Below are positions 44,881 through 52,807 of a stretch of DNA of 64,000 bases, one piece after another (the first letter of the stretch is position 1; each line of letters starts with the position of its first letter). Under the pieces are notes generated by a model, which worked only from the letters and a program-made list of their open reading frames with translations, was not told the DNA's origin and searched no databases. Location: NCBI RefSeq assembly GCF_014229095.1, contig NZ_JAARZC010000001.1, forward strand, positions 1,054,001 to 1,118,000, in the 5' to 3' direction. The position numbers were made by a program, and so were the translations under genes. The DNA is from Listeria cossartiae subsp. cayugensis (GTDB lineage Bacteria > Bacillota > Bacilli > Lactobacillales > Listeriaceae).

Positions 44881-45429
44881 TTGGAGTTACCATTTTCCGG
44901 TCAATCAATCATCCCAGCTGCACATAACCAAAAGGATATGGAGAAAATTTTAGAGCTTGATTTGACTTATATGGTGATGCTCGAAACGCATGTTGCTCAG
45001 CTAAAATCATTAGTCAAATACGCGCAAGCTAGCGGGAAAAAAGTTTTACTACACGCCGATTTAGTGAATGGCTTGAAAAACGATGATTACGCAATCGACT
45101 TTTTGTGCAAAGAAATTTGTCCTGATGGAATTATCTCTACTAGAGGAAATGCTATTATGAAAGCAAAACAACACAAAATGCTAGCAATTCAACGCCTTTT
45201 CATGATTGATTCAAGTGCTTACAACAAAGGAGTAGCCTTGATTCAAAAAGTACAACCTGATTGTATTGAACTTTTACCAGGGATTATTCCCGAACAAGTA
45301 CAAAAAATGACGCAAAAACTGCATATCCCTGTTATTGCAGGTGGTTTAATTGAAACTAGCGAACAAGTTGATCAAGTAATTGCGAGCGGGGCTATCGCTG
45401 TTACTACATCCAATAAATATTTATGGTGA
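44881..45429 (+). CDS. glpP: glycerol-3-phosphate responsive antiterminator GlpP
   Basis: This 182-residue protein belongs to the GlpP family: SGQSIIPAAHN at the start, KVLLHADLVNGLKND in the middle and PVIAGGLIETSEQVD then AVTTSNKYLW at the end. It is a TIM-barrel-like fold that binds glycerol 3-phosphate and antiterminates glp leader mRNAs. TTG at 44881 is chosen because AGAGGAGGAG precedes it and the family starts near (E/M)LPFSGQ. Its likely targets (glpF/glpK/glpD) are not in this window. Cotranscription with mutSL is inferred from the short gap. Confidence 0.9.
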   Translation: MELPFSGQSIIPAAHNQKDMEKILELDLTYMVMLETHVAQLKSLVKYAQASGKKVLLHADLVNGLKNDDYAIDFLCKEICPDGIISTRGNAIMKAKQHKMLAIQRLFMIDSSAYNKGVALIQKVQPDCIELLPGIIPEQVQKMTQKLHIPVIAGGLIETSEQVDQVIASGAIAVTTSNKYLW

Positions 45430-45436
45430 AACAGAA

Positions 45437-45474
45437 GCTAAGTCGTTAACGCTCCACGGCTTAGCTCTTTTTTT
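45437..45474 (+). terminator. terminator after mutSL-glpP
   Basis: GCTAAGTCGT pairs with ACGGCTTAGC (one wobble), then TCTTTTTTT. Confidence 0.85.
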
Positions 45475-45485
45475 ATGAAAAACAA

Positions 45486-45541
45486 TGAAAACGCTATATA
45501 TTAATGAAAAGCATTGAACTACAAGGGTTTAAGCGTTTTCT
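45486..45541 (+). promoter_or_regulatory. two candidate cre (CcpA) sites upstream of pflB
   Basis: TGAAAACGCTATAT (45486-45499) matches the cre consensus TGWAARCGYTWNCW at 13 of 14 positions. TTTAAGCGTTTTCT (45528-45541) on the other strand matches at 12 of 14. They lie 42 bases apart in the 380-base gap before pflB. The remaining gap is AT-rich; GATAAT (45765-45770) and TATGAT (45775-45780) are possible -10 elements without a well spaced -35. I see no tRNA or further ORF. Confidence 0.45.
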
Positions 45542-45853
45542 AACTGTTCTATAGAAATATAGGTTTTCTAAACTGTATCATAACAGATAGAGGTGGTTGA
45601 AGTGGTACAGTAAAAACGGAGGATTAAAATAAAAACAAAATTAGAATCATGATAAACTAGAAGAATGGCTTTATATAGCTGATAACGACCTTTATAAATT
45701 AAAAAGTCACAAAAAAGTCATAAAAAAGTTTGAAAAATATTGCACAAAACTGTAGCATTTTTTGGATAATATGTTATGATAACAGTGTAGATTATTTATA
45801 AATCAGTTTGCTCAAACAAGCACGCTCGAGAATGAACAATAAATGGAGGTTAT

Positions 45854-48088
45854 ATGATGACTGAACAATGGTATGAATTCGCAGGTGGTAACTGGCAACA
45901 AGAAGTAGATGTACGTGACTTTATCTTAAAAAACTATCGCTTATATGACGGTGACGACACTTTCTTAGCTGGCCCTACCGAAGCAACTACAAAACTTTGG
46001 GATCAAGTAATGGACTTAACTAAAAAAGAACGTGAAAACGGTGGCGTACTGGATATGGATACCAAAATCGTTTCAACCATCACTTCACATGACCCAGGTT
46101 ACTTAAATAAAGATTTAGAAAAAGTTGTCGGCGTTCAAACTGACGTACCTTTCAAACGCGCTTTACAACCATTCGGCGGAATCCGTATGGCAGAAGTTGC
46201 AGCTGAATCTTATGGTTTTAAAGTAGACGAAGAAATTAGCCATATTTTCTCTGAATACCGTAAAACACATAACCAAGGTGTATTTGATGCTTATACTGCT
46301 GAAATGCGCGCAGCTCGTAAGTCAGGCGTAATCACTGGTCTTCCAGATGCTTATGGCCGTGGACGTATTATCGGTGACTACCGTCGTGTAGCACTTTACG
46401 GTGTAGACTTCTTAATCAAACAAAAGAAACAAGATTTAAACAATACAGGTTTACGTACAATGAGCGATGACGTTATCCGTCAACGTGAAGAACTAAACGA
46501 ACAAATTCGTGCTCTAGGCGAATTAAAAGTTCTAGGTGAAAAACATGGTTTTGATCTTGGTCGTCCAGCTAAAACTGCACAAGAAGCTTTCCAATGGTTA
46601 TACCTTGGTTACTTAGCGGCAATCAAAGAACAAAATGGTGCGGCAATGAGTTTAGGACGTACATCTACATTCCTTGATATTTATGTAGAACGTGATCTTC
46701 GCAATGGCCTAATTACAGAAGAAGAAGCTCAAGAAATTGTTGACCACTTCATCATGAAATTACGTCTTGTAAAATTTGCTCGTACACCAGATTACAACGA
46801 ATTATTCTCTGGAGATCCAACTTGGGTTACTGAATCCATCGGTGGTATCACAGAAGAAGGTGTTCCACTTGTAACGAAAAACTCATTCCGTTTCTTACAC
46901 ACATTAGATAACTTAGGACCAGCTCCAGAGCCAAACTTAACTGTACTTTGGTCCACTCATTTACCATCAGGATTCAAGAAATTCTGTGCTAAAATGTCTA
47001 TCAAAACATCAGCTATTCAATACGAAAATGATGATGTTATGCGCCCTAAATGGGGAGACGATTATGCAATCGCATGTTGTGTATCCGCAATGCGCGTTGG
47101 TAAACAAATGCAATTCTTTGGTGCTCGTGCCAACCTTGCTAAAACACTTCTTTATGCAATTAATGGTGGTGTGGATGAAAAATCTAAAGCACAAGTTGGA
47201 CCAGCTTATCGTCCAGTTGAAGGCGACGTATTAGACTACAAAGAAGTAATGGAAAAATATGATGCAATGATGGAATGGATTGCTGAACTTTACCTTAATA
47301 CATTAAACGTAATTCACTATATGCATGATAAATACGCTTACGAACGTATCGAAATGGCTTTACATGATACAGAAGTATTGCGTACAATGGCAACTGGTAT
47401 TGCTGGACTTTCTGTTGCAGCTGACTCCTTATCTGCTATTAAATACGCAACTGTTCGTCCGATTCGTGACGAAGACGGAATCGTAGTTGATTATGCAATT
47501 GAAGGCGACTATCCTAAATACGGAAACAATGATGACCGTGTAGATGAAATCGCAGTAGAACTTCTAAAAACATTCATGACTAAAGTAAGAAAACATAAAA
47601 CTTACCGTGATGCAGTTCACACAACTTCTGTTCTTACAATCACTTCTAACGTGGTTTATGGTAAGAAAACTGGTAATACACCAGACGGACGTCGTGCTGG
47701 CGAACCATTTGCACCAGGTGCGAACCCAATGCATGGCCGTGATACAAAAGGTGCTTTAGCTTCTCTATCTTCTGTTGCTAAACTTCCTTACGAATATGGT
47801 CAAGATGGTATTTCAAACACATTCTCTATCGTACCAAAAGCTTTAGGTCGCGAAGATGAATCTCAAATCAATAACTTAGTTGCAATGCTTGATGGTTATT
47901 CCACAAAAATGGGACATCACTTAAACATCAACGTATTCAATCGTGATACGTTATTAGATGCGATGGATCACCCAGAAGAATATCCACAATTAACTATCCG
48001 TGTTTCTGGATATGCAGTTAACTTCATTAAATTAACACGTGAACAACAATTAGATGTTATTCACCGTACAATGCACGAATCTATGTAA
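45854..48088 (+). CDS. pflB: formate acetyltransferase (pyruvate formate-lyase)
   Basis: This 744-residue glycyl radical enzyme is full length. The active-site cysteine pair lies in AIACCVSAM (residues 408-409). The glycyl radical motif RVSGYAV has Gly719, followed by [17 protein letters not shown]. It cleaves pyruvate with CoA to acetyl-CoA and formate under anaerobic conditions. Tandem ATGs at 45854 and 45857 both follow GGAGG; the first is used. Codon use is strongly biased, as in highly expressed genes. The long leader carries possible cre sites. A hairpin separates it from pflA. Confidence 0.96.
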   Translation: MMTEQWYEFAGGNWQQEVDVRDFILKNYRLYDGDDTFLAGPTEATTKLWDQVMDLTKKERENGGVLDMDTKIVSTITSHDPGYLNKDLEKVVGVQTDVPFKRALQPFGGIRMAEVAAESYGFKVDEEISHIFSEYRKTHNQGVFDAYTAEMRAARKSGVITGLPDAYGRGRIIGDYRRVALYGVDFLIKQKKQDLNNTGLRTMSDDVIRQREELNEQIRALGELKVLGEKHGFDLGRPAKTAQEAFQWLYLGYLAAIKEQNGAAMSLGRTSTFLDIYVERDLRNGLITEEEAQEIVDHFIMKLRLVKFARTPDYNELFSGDPTWVTESIGGITEEGVPLVTKNSFRFLHTLDNLGPAPEPNLTVLWSTHLPSGFKKFCAKMSIKTSAIQYENDDVMRPKWGDDYAIACCVSAMRVGKQMQFFGARANLAKTLLYAINGGVDEKSKAQVGPAYRPVEGDVLDYKEVMEKYDAMMEWIAELYLNTLNVIHYMHDKYAYERIEMALHDTEVLRTMATGIAGLSVAADSLSAIKYATVRPIRDEDGIVVDYAIEGDYPKYGNNDDRVDEIAVELLKTFMTKVRKHKTYRDAVHTTSVLTITSNVVYGKKTGNTPDGRRAGEPFAPGANPMHGRDTKGALASLSSVAKLPYEYGQDGISNTFSIVPKALGREDESQINNLVAMLDGYSTKMGHHLNINVFNRDTLLDAMDHPEEYPQLTIRVSGYAVNFIKLTREQQLDVIHRTMHESM

Positions 48089-48109
48089 TATCAGGCGAGA
48101 ACGCTTTGA

Positions 48110-48141
48110 CAAGGATTGCTCACCAGTAGCAATCCTTGTTA
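48110..48141 (+). terminator. hairpin between pflB and pflA, probably a partial terminator
   Basis: A perfect 11-bp stem, CAAGGATTGCT with AGCAATCCTTG, is followed only by TTATTT. It likely gives attenuated readthrough into pflA. Confidence 0.65.
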
Positions 48142-48164
48142 TTTAGGAAAGGAAGAGGAGAATT

Positions 48165-48911
48165 ATGGCAGAGGTTTTAGGAAGAGTTCATTCAGTAGAA
48201 ACAATGGGAACAGTAGACGGTCCAGGTATCCGCTTTATTGTTTTTATGCAGGGGTGTTTACTTCGTTGCCAATTTTGTCATAATCCTGATACTTGGAAAA
48301 TTGGTACCGGCACAGAACGTTCTGCTCAAGATGTATTTGACGAAGCGATTAAGTATAAAGAGTTTTGGGATGCATCAGGTGGTGGTGTTACAGTTAGTGG
48401 TGGTGAACCGTTACTTCAAGTAGATTTCCTAATTGAGTTTTTCACGCTTTGTAAAGCAGCAGGGATTCATACAACGATTGATTCTTGCGGTGGTTGTTTC
48501 ACACGTGATCCAGAATTCATCGAGAAATTGGACCGTTTGATGGAAGTAACAGATTTAATTTTACTGGATATTAAACAAATCAATCCAGAAAAACATTTAA
48601 AACTGACTACCAAATCGAATGCACCAATAATTGATTTTGCTCATTATTTACGTGATAAAGAACAACCAATTTGGATTAGACACGTACTAATTCCAACGAA
48701 AACCGATGATCCAGAAGATTTAACTAAGCTACACGAATTCATTCAAACGCTTCCGAACGTAAAACAAGTGGATGTACTTCCATACCATACAATGGGTGTT
48801 TACAAATGGAAAGAGATGGGCATTCGTTATCCGTTAGAAGGTATCGAGGCTCCAGAAGAAGAAGTGGTAGCAATGGCTAATAAAATTTTGGAAACAAGTA
48901 GTTATAAATAG
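48165..48911 (+). CDS. pflA: pyruvate formate-lyase-activating enzyme
   Basis: This 248-residue radical SAM protein has the cluster motif C-x3-C-x2-C at C31, C35 and C38 (GCLLRCQFCHNPD). VSGGEPLLQ follows, the SAM-binding GGE motif. It uses SAM and a 4Fe-4S cluster to make the glycyl radical on PflB. The start ATG follows AGGAAAGGAAGAGGAG. It is 76 bases behind pflB, with a hairpin in between that would lower its expression relative to the lyase. Confidence 0.96.
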   Translation: MAEVLGRVHSVETMGTVDGPGIRFIVFMQGCLLRCQFCHNPDTWKIGTGTERSAQDVFDEAIKYKEFWDASGGGVTVSGGEPLLQVDFLIEFFTLCKAAGIHTTIDSCGGCFTRDPEFIEKLDRLMEVTDLILLDIKQINPEKHLKLTTKSNAPIIDFAHYLRDKEQPIWIRHVLIPTKTDDPEDLTKLHEFIQTLPNVKQVDVLPYHTMGVYKWKEMGIRYPLEGIEAPEEEVVAMANKILETSSYK

Positions 48912-48912
48912 T

Positions 48913-48948
48913 AAAAAACCGGCGAACATTGAATTCGCCGGTTTTTTT
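48913..48948. terminator. bidirectional terminator between pflA and ladR
   Basis: A-run and ACCGGCGAA pair with TTCGCCGGT and a T-run. It serves both converging genes. Confidence 0.9.
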
Positions 48949-49477
48949 ATAGTATTTTATACATTTCTGCGCACCATTTTAGTTCTGTTTGAATTAAATC
49001 AAATTTTCTTGCATAGACTTGATAAGACATGTTCTTAAGTTTGTCTTGTTTGGTTTTTAAATCAAATAAGTGAGCAAAATGATCAAGCGTTTCTTCAATT
49101 AAGAGGAGTTGTTCTTTTAAATAGCTTTCTCTTTCTTGGATAAGCCCTTTAGTTCTAGTATTATTTAGCCAGTCTAGCTGTACTTTTGTGGTGAATTCAT
49201 CTCTTGTTACAGGGATTTTAAGCGGAGTTTCTGACCATTCAAGCAAGGAGTCTAAGCCGGTTTGTGTTATCGTGTAGACTTTTTTATCCGGTTTTTTATC
49301 TTGGGAATGCTTATGTACAACTAAAAAACCTGCTTTTTCTAGCTTAGATAAAGAAGGATAGATTTGGCTGTGATGCGTATTTTGCATAATTCTAAGTCGG
49401 TTAGCAAGCTCATAACCACTAGATGCCTCACGAGCAATCATTTGTAATAACGTAAATTCTAAAACATTTGGTATCAT
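48947..49477 (-). CDS. ladR: PadR-like repressor LadR
   Basis: This 176-residue regulator has an N-terminal PadR winged helix (about 5-80), including HHSQIYPSLSKLEKAGFL. A C-terminal Vir_act_alpha_C-type helical dimerisation domain (about 95-175) follows. In Listeria LadR represses the neighbouring efflux gene mdrL; the divergent layout here fits. The start ATG follows AGAGGTG. The promoter on this strand is TTTACT (49538-49533), 17 bp, TACAAT (49515-49510). Confidence 0.88.
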   Translation of the reverse strand: MIPNVLEFTLLQMIAREASSGYELANRLRIMQNTHHSQIYPSLSKLEKAGFLVVHKHSQDKKPDKKVYTITQTGLDSLLEWSETPLKIPVTRDEFTTKVQLDWLNNTRTKGLIQERESYLKEQLLLIEETLDHFAHLFDLKTKQDKLKNMSYQVYARKFDLIQTELKWCAEMYKIL

Positions 49478-49548
49478 ACAATTGCACCTCTGAATTTCTA
49501 TTTAACCCTATTGTAAGCGATAAACATCAATAAGTAAAATGGTTATAT

Positions 49549-49602
49549 ATGTAATAAATTATATATGTAAATATTGACATTAGTATTTAGCAAGCGTAGT
49601 AT
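49549..49602 (+). promoter_or_regulatory. mdrL promoter with LadR (PadR-type) operators
   Basis: ATGT-N8-ACAT at 49565-49580 is a perfect PadR-type operator. A second copy 16 bases upstream, ATGT-N8-ATAT (49549-49564), has one mismatch. The longer TTATATATGTAA is directly repeated at 49543-49554 and 49559-49570. The perfect operator covers the -35 TTGACA (49574-49579) of a promoter with -10 TAGTAT (49597-49602, 17-bp spacer). Confidence 0.65.
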
Positions 49603-49643
49603 TATAGTTGAGTTTTATTTGGAAAGGGAAGTGTAGTTGGATT

Positions 49644-50837
49644 ATGATGACGGACAAGGAAATGAATACGGGAAAGTGGATAACCGCAGCAGCAAGTTTG
49701 CTTGCGTTTATGGGGATAGGGGTTGTCGATCCACTTTTGCCATCAATTGCAGAAAGTATCGGAGCATCTCATTCGCAAGTTGAAATGTTGTTTACTGCGT
49801 ATATTTTTACAATGGCGATTATGATGATTCCAATTGGGATTGTTGCAGGAAAATTAGGTGATAAAAAATTAATCGTTATCGGCCTATTTATTGTTACTAT
49901 TTTTGCTTTATTATGTGGTTTATCAGACACAATTGGTGCCTTATCTATTTTTCGTGCTGGTTGGGGATTCGGGAATTCGATGTTTATGGCTACAGCGATG
50001 ACGATGTTAATTGCTTTATCGGAGACACCTGGTCGCGCCATTGGGATTTATGAAGCTTCAATGGGCCTTGGGATGGCATTTGGGCCATTGCTTGGTGGGA
50101 TTTTAGGTAATATTTCTTGGCGCTATCCATTTTTTGCCACCGCTTGCTTAATTTTTATCGCATTTTTACTGATTTTATTTAAAGTAAAAGAACCGAAGAA
50201 AGTCGTACCAGCACCAACAGAGAAAAATGAAGTAGCTATCAAACAGATGTTACATTTATTTAAATACCGCCCATTTTTACAAATTGCTTTTAGTGGGATG
50301 TTTTATTATTATTGCTTCTTTACGATTTTGGCTTATTCGCCACTTATTCTTGGTTTATCGGCCATTCAAATCGGTTTTGTATTTTTCGCTTGGGGCTTAT
50401 GTTTGGCACTAGGATCAGCCAAAGTTTCGCATGCGTTAGAAGTTCGGTTTAATAGCAAGCAAATTTTAAAAGGTTCCTTACTCGCTTGTGCGGTTATTTT
50501 GGCGTTACTAGGATTTATTGATAATACGGCTGTAGACATTGGTTTAATCGTTGTATCTGGGTTGATTTTAGGCATAAATAATGCGCTATTTACAACAACA
50601 GTCATGGAGCATTCACCGTATGCAAGAAGTGTGACGAGTGGCGCCTATAACTTTGTTCGTTGGCTAGGAGCAGCGTTCGCACCACTTTGTTCAGGATTAT
50701 TAAGTGAAGCATTCGGTATGAAAATGCCGTTTATCGTTGCTAGTATTATTTGTTTAGCTGGCATGGGTTTACTCTTCATTAAACTAAAACCAGCGCACTT
50801 TACCTTACAACAATCTACTTCAATTAAAAGTGAATAA
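49644..50837 (+). CDS. mdrL: MFS multidrug efflux transporter MdrL
   Basis: This 397-residue protein has about 12 membrane helices. The MFS motif A region is GIVAGKLGDKKLIVIG and motif C is GIYEASMGLGMAFGPLLGG, the latter marking a drug:H+ antiporter of the 12-helix group. MdrL exports ethidium, cefotaxime and heavy metals in L. monocytogenes by published work. ATG at 49644 is chosen; the frame extends back to a TTG at 49608 that lies next to the -10 box. It is divergent from ladR. Confidence 0.88.
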   Translation: MMTDKEMNTGKWITAAASLLAFMGIGVVDPLLPSIAESIGASHSQVEMLFTAYIFTMAIMMIPIGIVAGKLGDKKLIVIGLFIVTIFALLCGLSDTIGALSIFRAGWGFGNSMFMATAMTMLIALSETPGRAIGIYEASMGLGMAFGPLLGGILGNISWRYPFFATACLIFIAFLLILFKVKEPKKVVPAPTEKNEVAIKQMLHLFKYRPFLQIAFSGMFYYYCFFTILAYSPLILGLSAIQIGFVFFAWGLCLALGSAKVSHALEVRFNSKQILKGSLLACAVILALLGFIDNTAVDIGLIVVSGLILGINNALFTTTVMEHSPYARSVTSGAYNFVRWLGAAFAPLCSGLLSEAFGMKMPFIVASIICLAGMGLLFIKLKPAHFTLQQSTSIKSE

Positions 50838-50843
50838 AATAGA

Positions 50844-50875
50844 AAAGGCTGAGCGATTTAGTTCAGTCTTTTTTA
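50844..50875 (+). terminator. terminator after mdrL
   Basis: AAGGCTGA pairs with TTCAGTCTT-type sequence (one wobble) ahead of TTTTTT. Confidence 0.65.
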
Positions 50876-50891
50876 TGTTAAGAATTAATTA

Positions 50892-50946
50892 TTTAACGTT
50901 TATCGTTAAAATTAGATTGACAGTCATGCTTCTTACTAGGTATAAT
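50892..50946 (+). promoter_or_regulatory. promoter and inverted repeat upstream of the DUF2975/HTH pair
   Basis: TTTAACG-TTTAT-CGTTAAA (50892-50910) is a perfect 7-bp inverted repeat. It ends six bases before TTGACA (50917-50922), 18-bp spacer, TATAAT (50941-50946). It looks like an operator, possibly for the HTH protein encoded by the second gene. Confidence 0.6.
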
Positions 50947-50970
50947 TTAGAAAAAAGGGAGAGATTATAC

Positions 50971-51519
50971 ATGAAGCTAAAACGGTTACAAAAAATGAGT
51001 TATTTCCTCCATATTACGCTTAAAATTTTATCGGTAAGTTCTGTGGTAATGGCTATAATCGCTGTTTTAATGAAGCTTTTTAGTAGCAAAAATGTTATGA
51101 TAAATAAATTGGAATCAGATACTATTTTTTATTTTCAAACAGAATTTTTCTCTGGCGTGGATAATCAGCAATATGTTCAAACCGAGGAATGGATTTTAGT
51201 AGGTACAGCTGTTTTTTCTATTATGTTAATCGCGTGGCTGTTATGGACTGCAAGTATGATTTTTAAAGATTTAGCAGCCGAATTTACGCCTTTTAGTGAT
51301 GTTGAAGTGAATAGATTGCGGAGAATTTCCTATTTGTTGCTTATTTATGCGCTAGTACCACAAATAGTTTACTCGGTTTTGCATACAGTGCTCATACCAG
51401 GCTATAGCATTACTTTGGGGCTAAATATGTCATTTTTCTTTGCACTTATTTTTTATTGTTTAACGGAAATATTTCGTTATGGTGCCTCTTTGCAAAAAGA
51501 ATCCGACGAAACTTTATGA
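50971..51519 (+). CDS. DUF2975 family membrane protein
   Basis: This 182-residue protein has four hydrophobic helices (about 15-40, 78-100, 120-145 and 150-172). The basic ends and the FKDLAAEFTPFSDVEVNRLRR segment between helices 2 and 3 are typical of DUF2975. ATG at 50971 follows AAAGGGAGAG; the frame extends upstream to 50830 but crosses the promoter. DUF2975 genes are often paired with a small YozG-like HTH gene, as here. Function is unknown; the pair may act as a membrane sensor plus regulator. Confidence 0.78.
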   Translation: MKLKRLQKMSYFLHITLKILSVSSVVMAIIAVLMKLFSSKNVMINKLESDTIFYFQTEFFSGVDNQQYVQTEEWILVGTAVFSIMLIAWLLWTASMIFKDLAAEFTPFSDVEVNRLRRISYLLLIYALVPQIVYSVLHTVLIPGYSITLGLNMSFFFALIFYCLTEIFRYGASLQKESDETL

Positions 51520-51534
51520 TTGGAGCGAAAAACG

Positions 51535-51765
51535 ATGGCAATTGTATTAAGGTTGGACCGGATAATGGCCGACCGTAAAATATCTTTAAACCAGCTATCC
51601 CAAGAAGTTGGTGTAGCAAATGTGAATTTATCCAAAATAAAAACCGGCAAAGTAAGTGCCATTCGGTTTTCAACGCTAAATGAAATATGCAAAGTATTAA
51701 ACTGCCAACCTGGCGATATTTTAGAGTATGTAGCCGATGATGATCCTGTTGATAACGATATTTAA
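51535..51765 (+). CDS. YozG-like XRE-family HTH regulator
   Basis: This 76-residue protein is almost all a Cro/C1-type HTH: LDRIMADRKISLNQLSQEVG, then VNLSKIKTGKVSAIRFSTL, then CKVLNCQPGDILEY. The acidic tail is DDDPVDNDI. ATG at 51535 follows TGGAGCG, 15 bases after the DUF2975 gene, so the two are coexpressed. The inverted repeat at 50892-50910 is a candidate autoregulatory operator. Confidence 0.85.
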   Translation: MAIVLRLDRIMADRKISLNQLSQEVGVANVNLSKIKTGKVSAIRFSTLNEICKVLNCQPGDILEYVADDDPVDNDI

Positions 51766-51804
51766 ATGAGTTAGATTGATCATGCTTAGATAAGGAGCGC
51801 TTAA

Positions 51805-52299
51805 ATGGATAAACATAATGAACTGCAAGCTGTGTTAACAAACAAGAAAAAAGTGTTAATTATTGGTCCTAATGGCGCTGGTAAATCCACTTTTGCAGCA
51901 AAACTTGGGACATACTATGATTTTGAAGTTTGTCATTTAGATAAGCTTTTTTGGCAGGAAAATTGGAATGCTGTGACAACCGTATATTATCGATGGCGAC
52001 TATTTCTTTAATTTAGAGAAAAGACTCGAGCACGCGGATTTAGTTATTTAGTTATTTGGATAAAAATTCCTTTATTAGTGTGTGTAGCAAATATAATTAA
52101 AAGAAGATTTAAATATGCAATGAATACTCGGCCAGATATAACTGAAGGCTGTGACGAAAAATTAAGTTTATCGTTTTTGATATATGCTTTAAGATATAAC
52201 AAGCGTTCAGGAAAACAAACGAAGGAATTGTTGGATAATGTGTACGAAAAAGAACTATTTATAATAGATAGTTATAGGAAATTGAACAATTATTGCTGA
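51805..52299 (+). pseudogene. broken P-loop kinase gene (FlaR/adenylate-kinase-like topology modulation family)
   Basis: The first 68 codons are intact: KKVLIIGPNGAGKSTFAAKLG (Walker A), then CHLDKLFWQENWNAVT, as in FlaR-type proteins. The frame then stops at 52009-52011. The expected continuation is found in another frame right there (IIDGDYFFNLEKRLEHADLVI at about 51987-52050). It then returns to the original frame (VIWIKIPL... and IIKRRFKYAMNTRPDITEGC to 52299). That requires an internal deletion after NAVT plus compensating frameshifts. So the gene is a decayed relic. The ATG follows AAGGAGCG, so a 68-residue fragment could still be made. Confidence 0.75.
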
Positions 52300-52373
52300 T
52301 AATAATCAATGAATGCTTATGAAATAAGGATTTTTGCTGGATTAAGTGTTTGTTGGTTGTTTGCGATAATTTG

Positions 52374-52453
<80 letters not shown>

Positions 52454-52458
<5 letters not shown>

Positions 52459-52621
52459 CCATCCGTAATGTTTTTTTGCATATGAAATATCCCTTTCTAA
52501 ATCTAAATTCTGGTAAATTTAGCATTAACGGTTCTGCTTTTGCTGAAAAAGGATTAAAAGTAATACTTAGAATGATCATAAATATAATAAAGGTAAATAA
52601 AGTTTTTCTAATGTGCTTCAT
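52454..52621 (-). pseudogene. remnant of a secreted or surface protein gene (signal peptide only)
   Basis: On the minus strand, ATG at 52621 follows a strong GGGAGGA ribosome site. It encodes a classic signal peptide, MKHIRKTLFTFIIFMIIL then SITF, before a premature TAA at 52553. Skipping one T of the TTTTT run restores SITFNPFSAKAEPL, a signal-peptidase-type AKA site, and the frame then runs to 52454. The remainder of any mature protein is missing, and a terminator-like hairpin follows. A plus-strand ORF at 52437-52643 is its shadow. It may be the scar of a surface-protein gene; identity not determined. The flanking 52300-52453 and 52622-52728 are AT-rich with nothing further seen. Confidence 0.55.
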
Positions 52622-52728
52622 ATGTGTCCTCCCGCTAGATTGAATATTTACATTCTAGTATCAAAAGCGGTAAAATATTTTTTTGTAAATAGTTTCACAA
52701 ATATGTTTGTATCTAGGTCACAAAAAAG

Positions 52729-52783
52729 ACAAATATAAAAAAGCAAACAAGCTAAAATCAATTACTAGATGATTTTAGCTTGT
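52729..52783 (-). terminator. terminator of the thiolase gene
   Basis: A perfect 14-bp stem on the minus strand, ACAAGCTAAAATCA with TGATTTTAGCTTGT, then TTGCTTTTTTA. Confidence 0.85.
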
Positions 52784-52807
52784 TATTGTTATTAAAATCT
52801 AGTGTTA

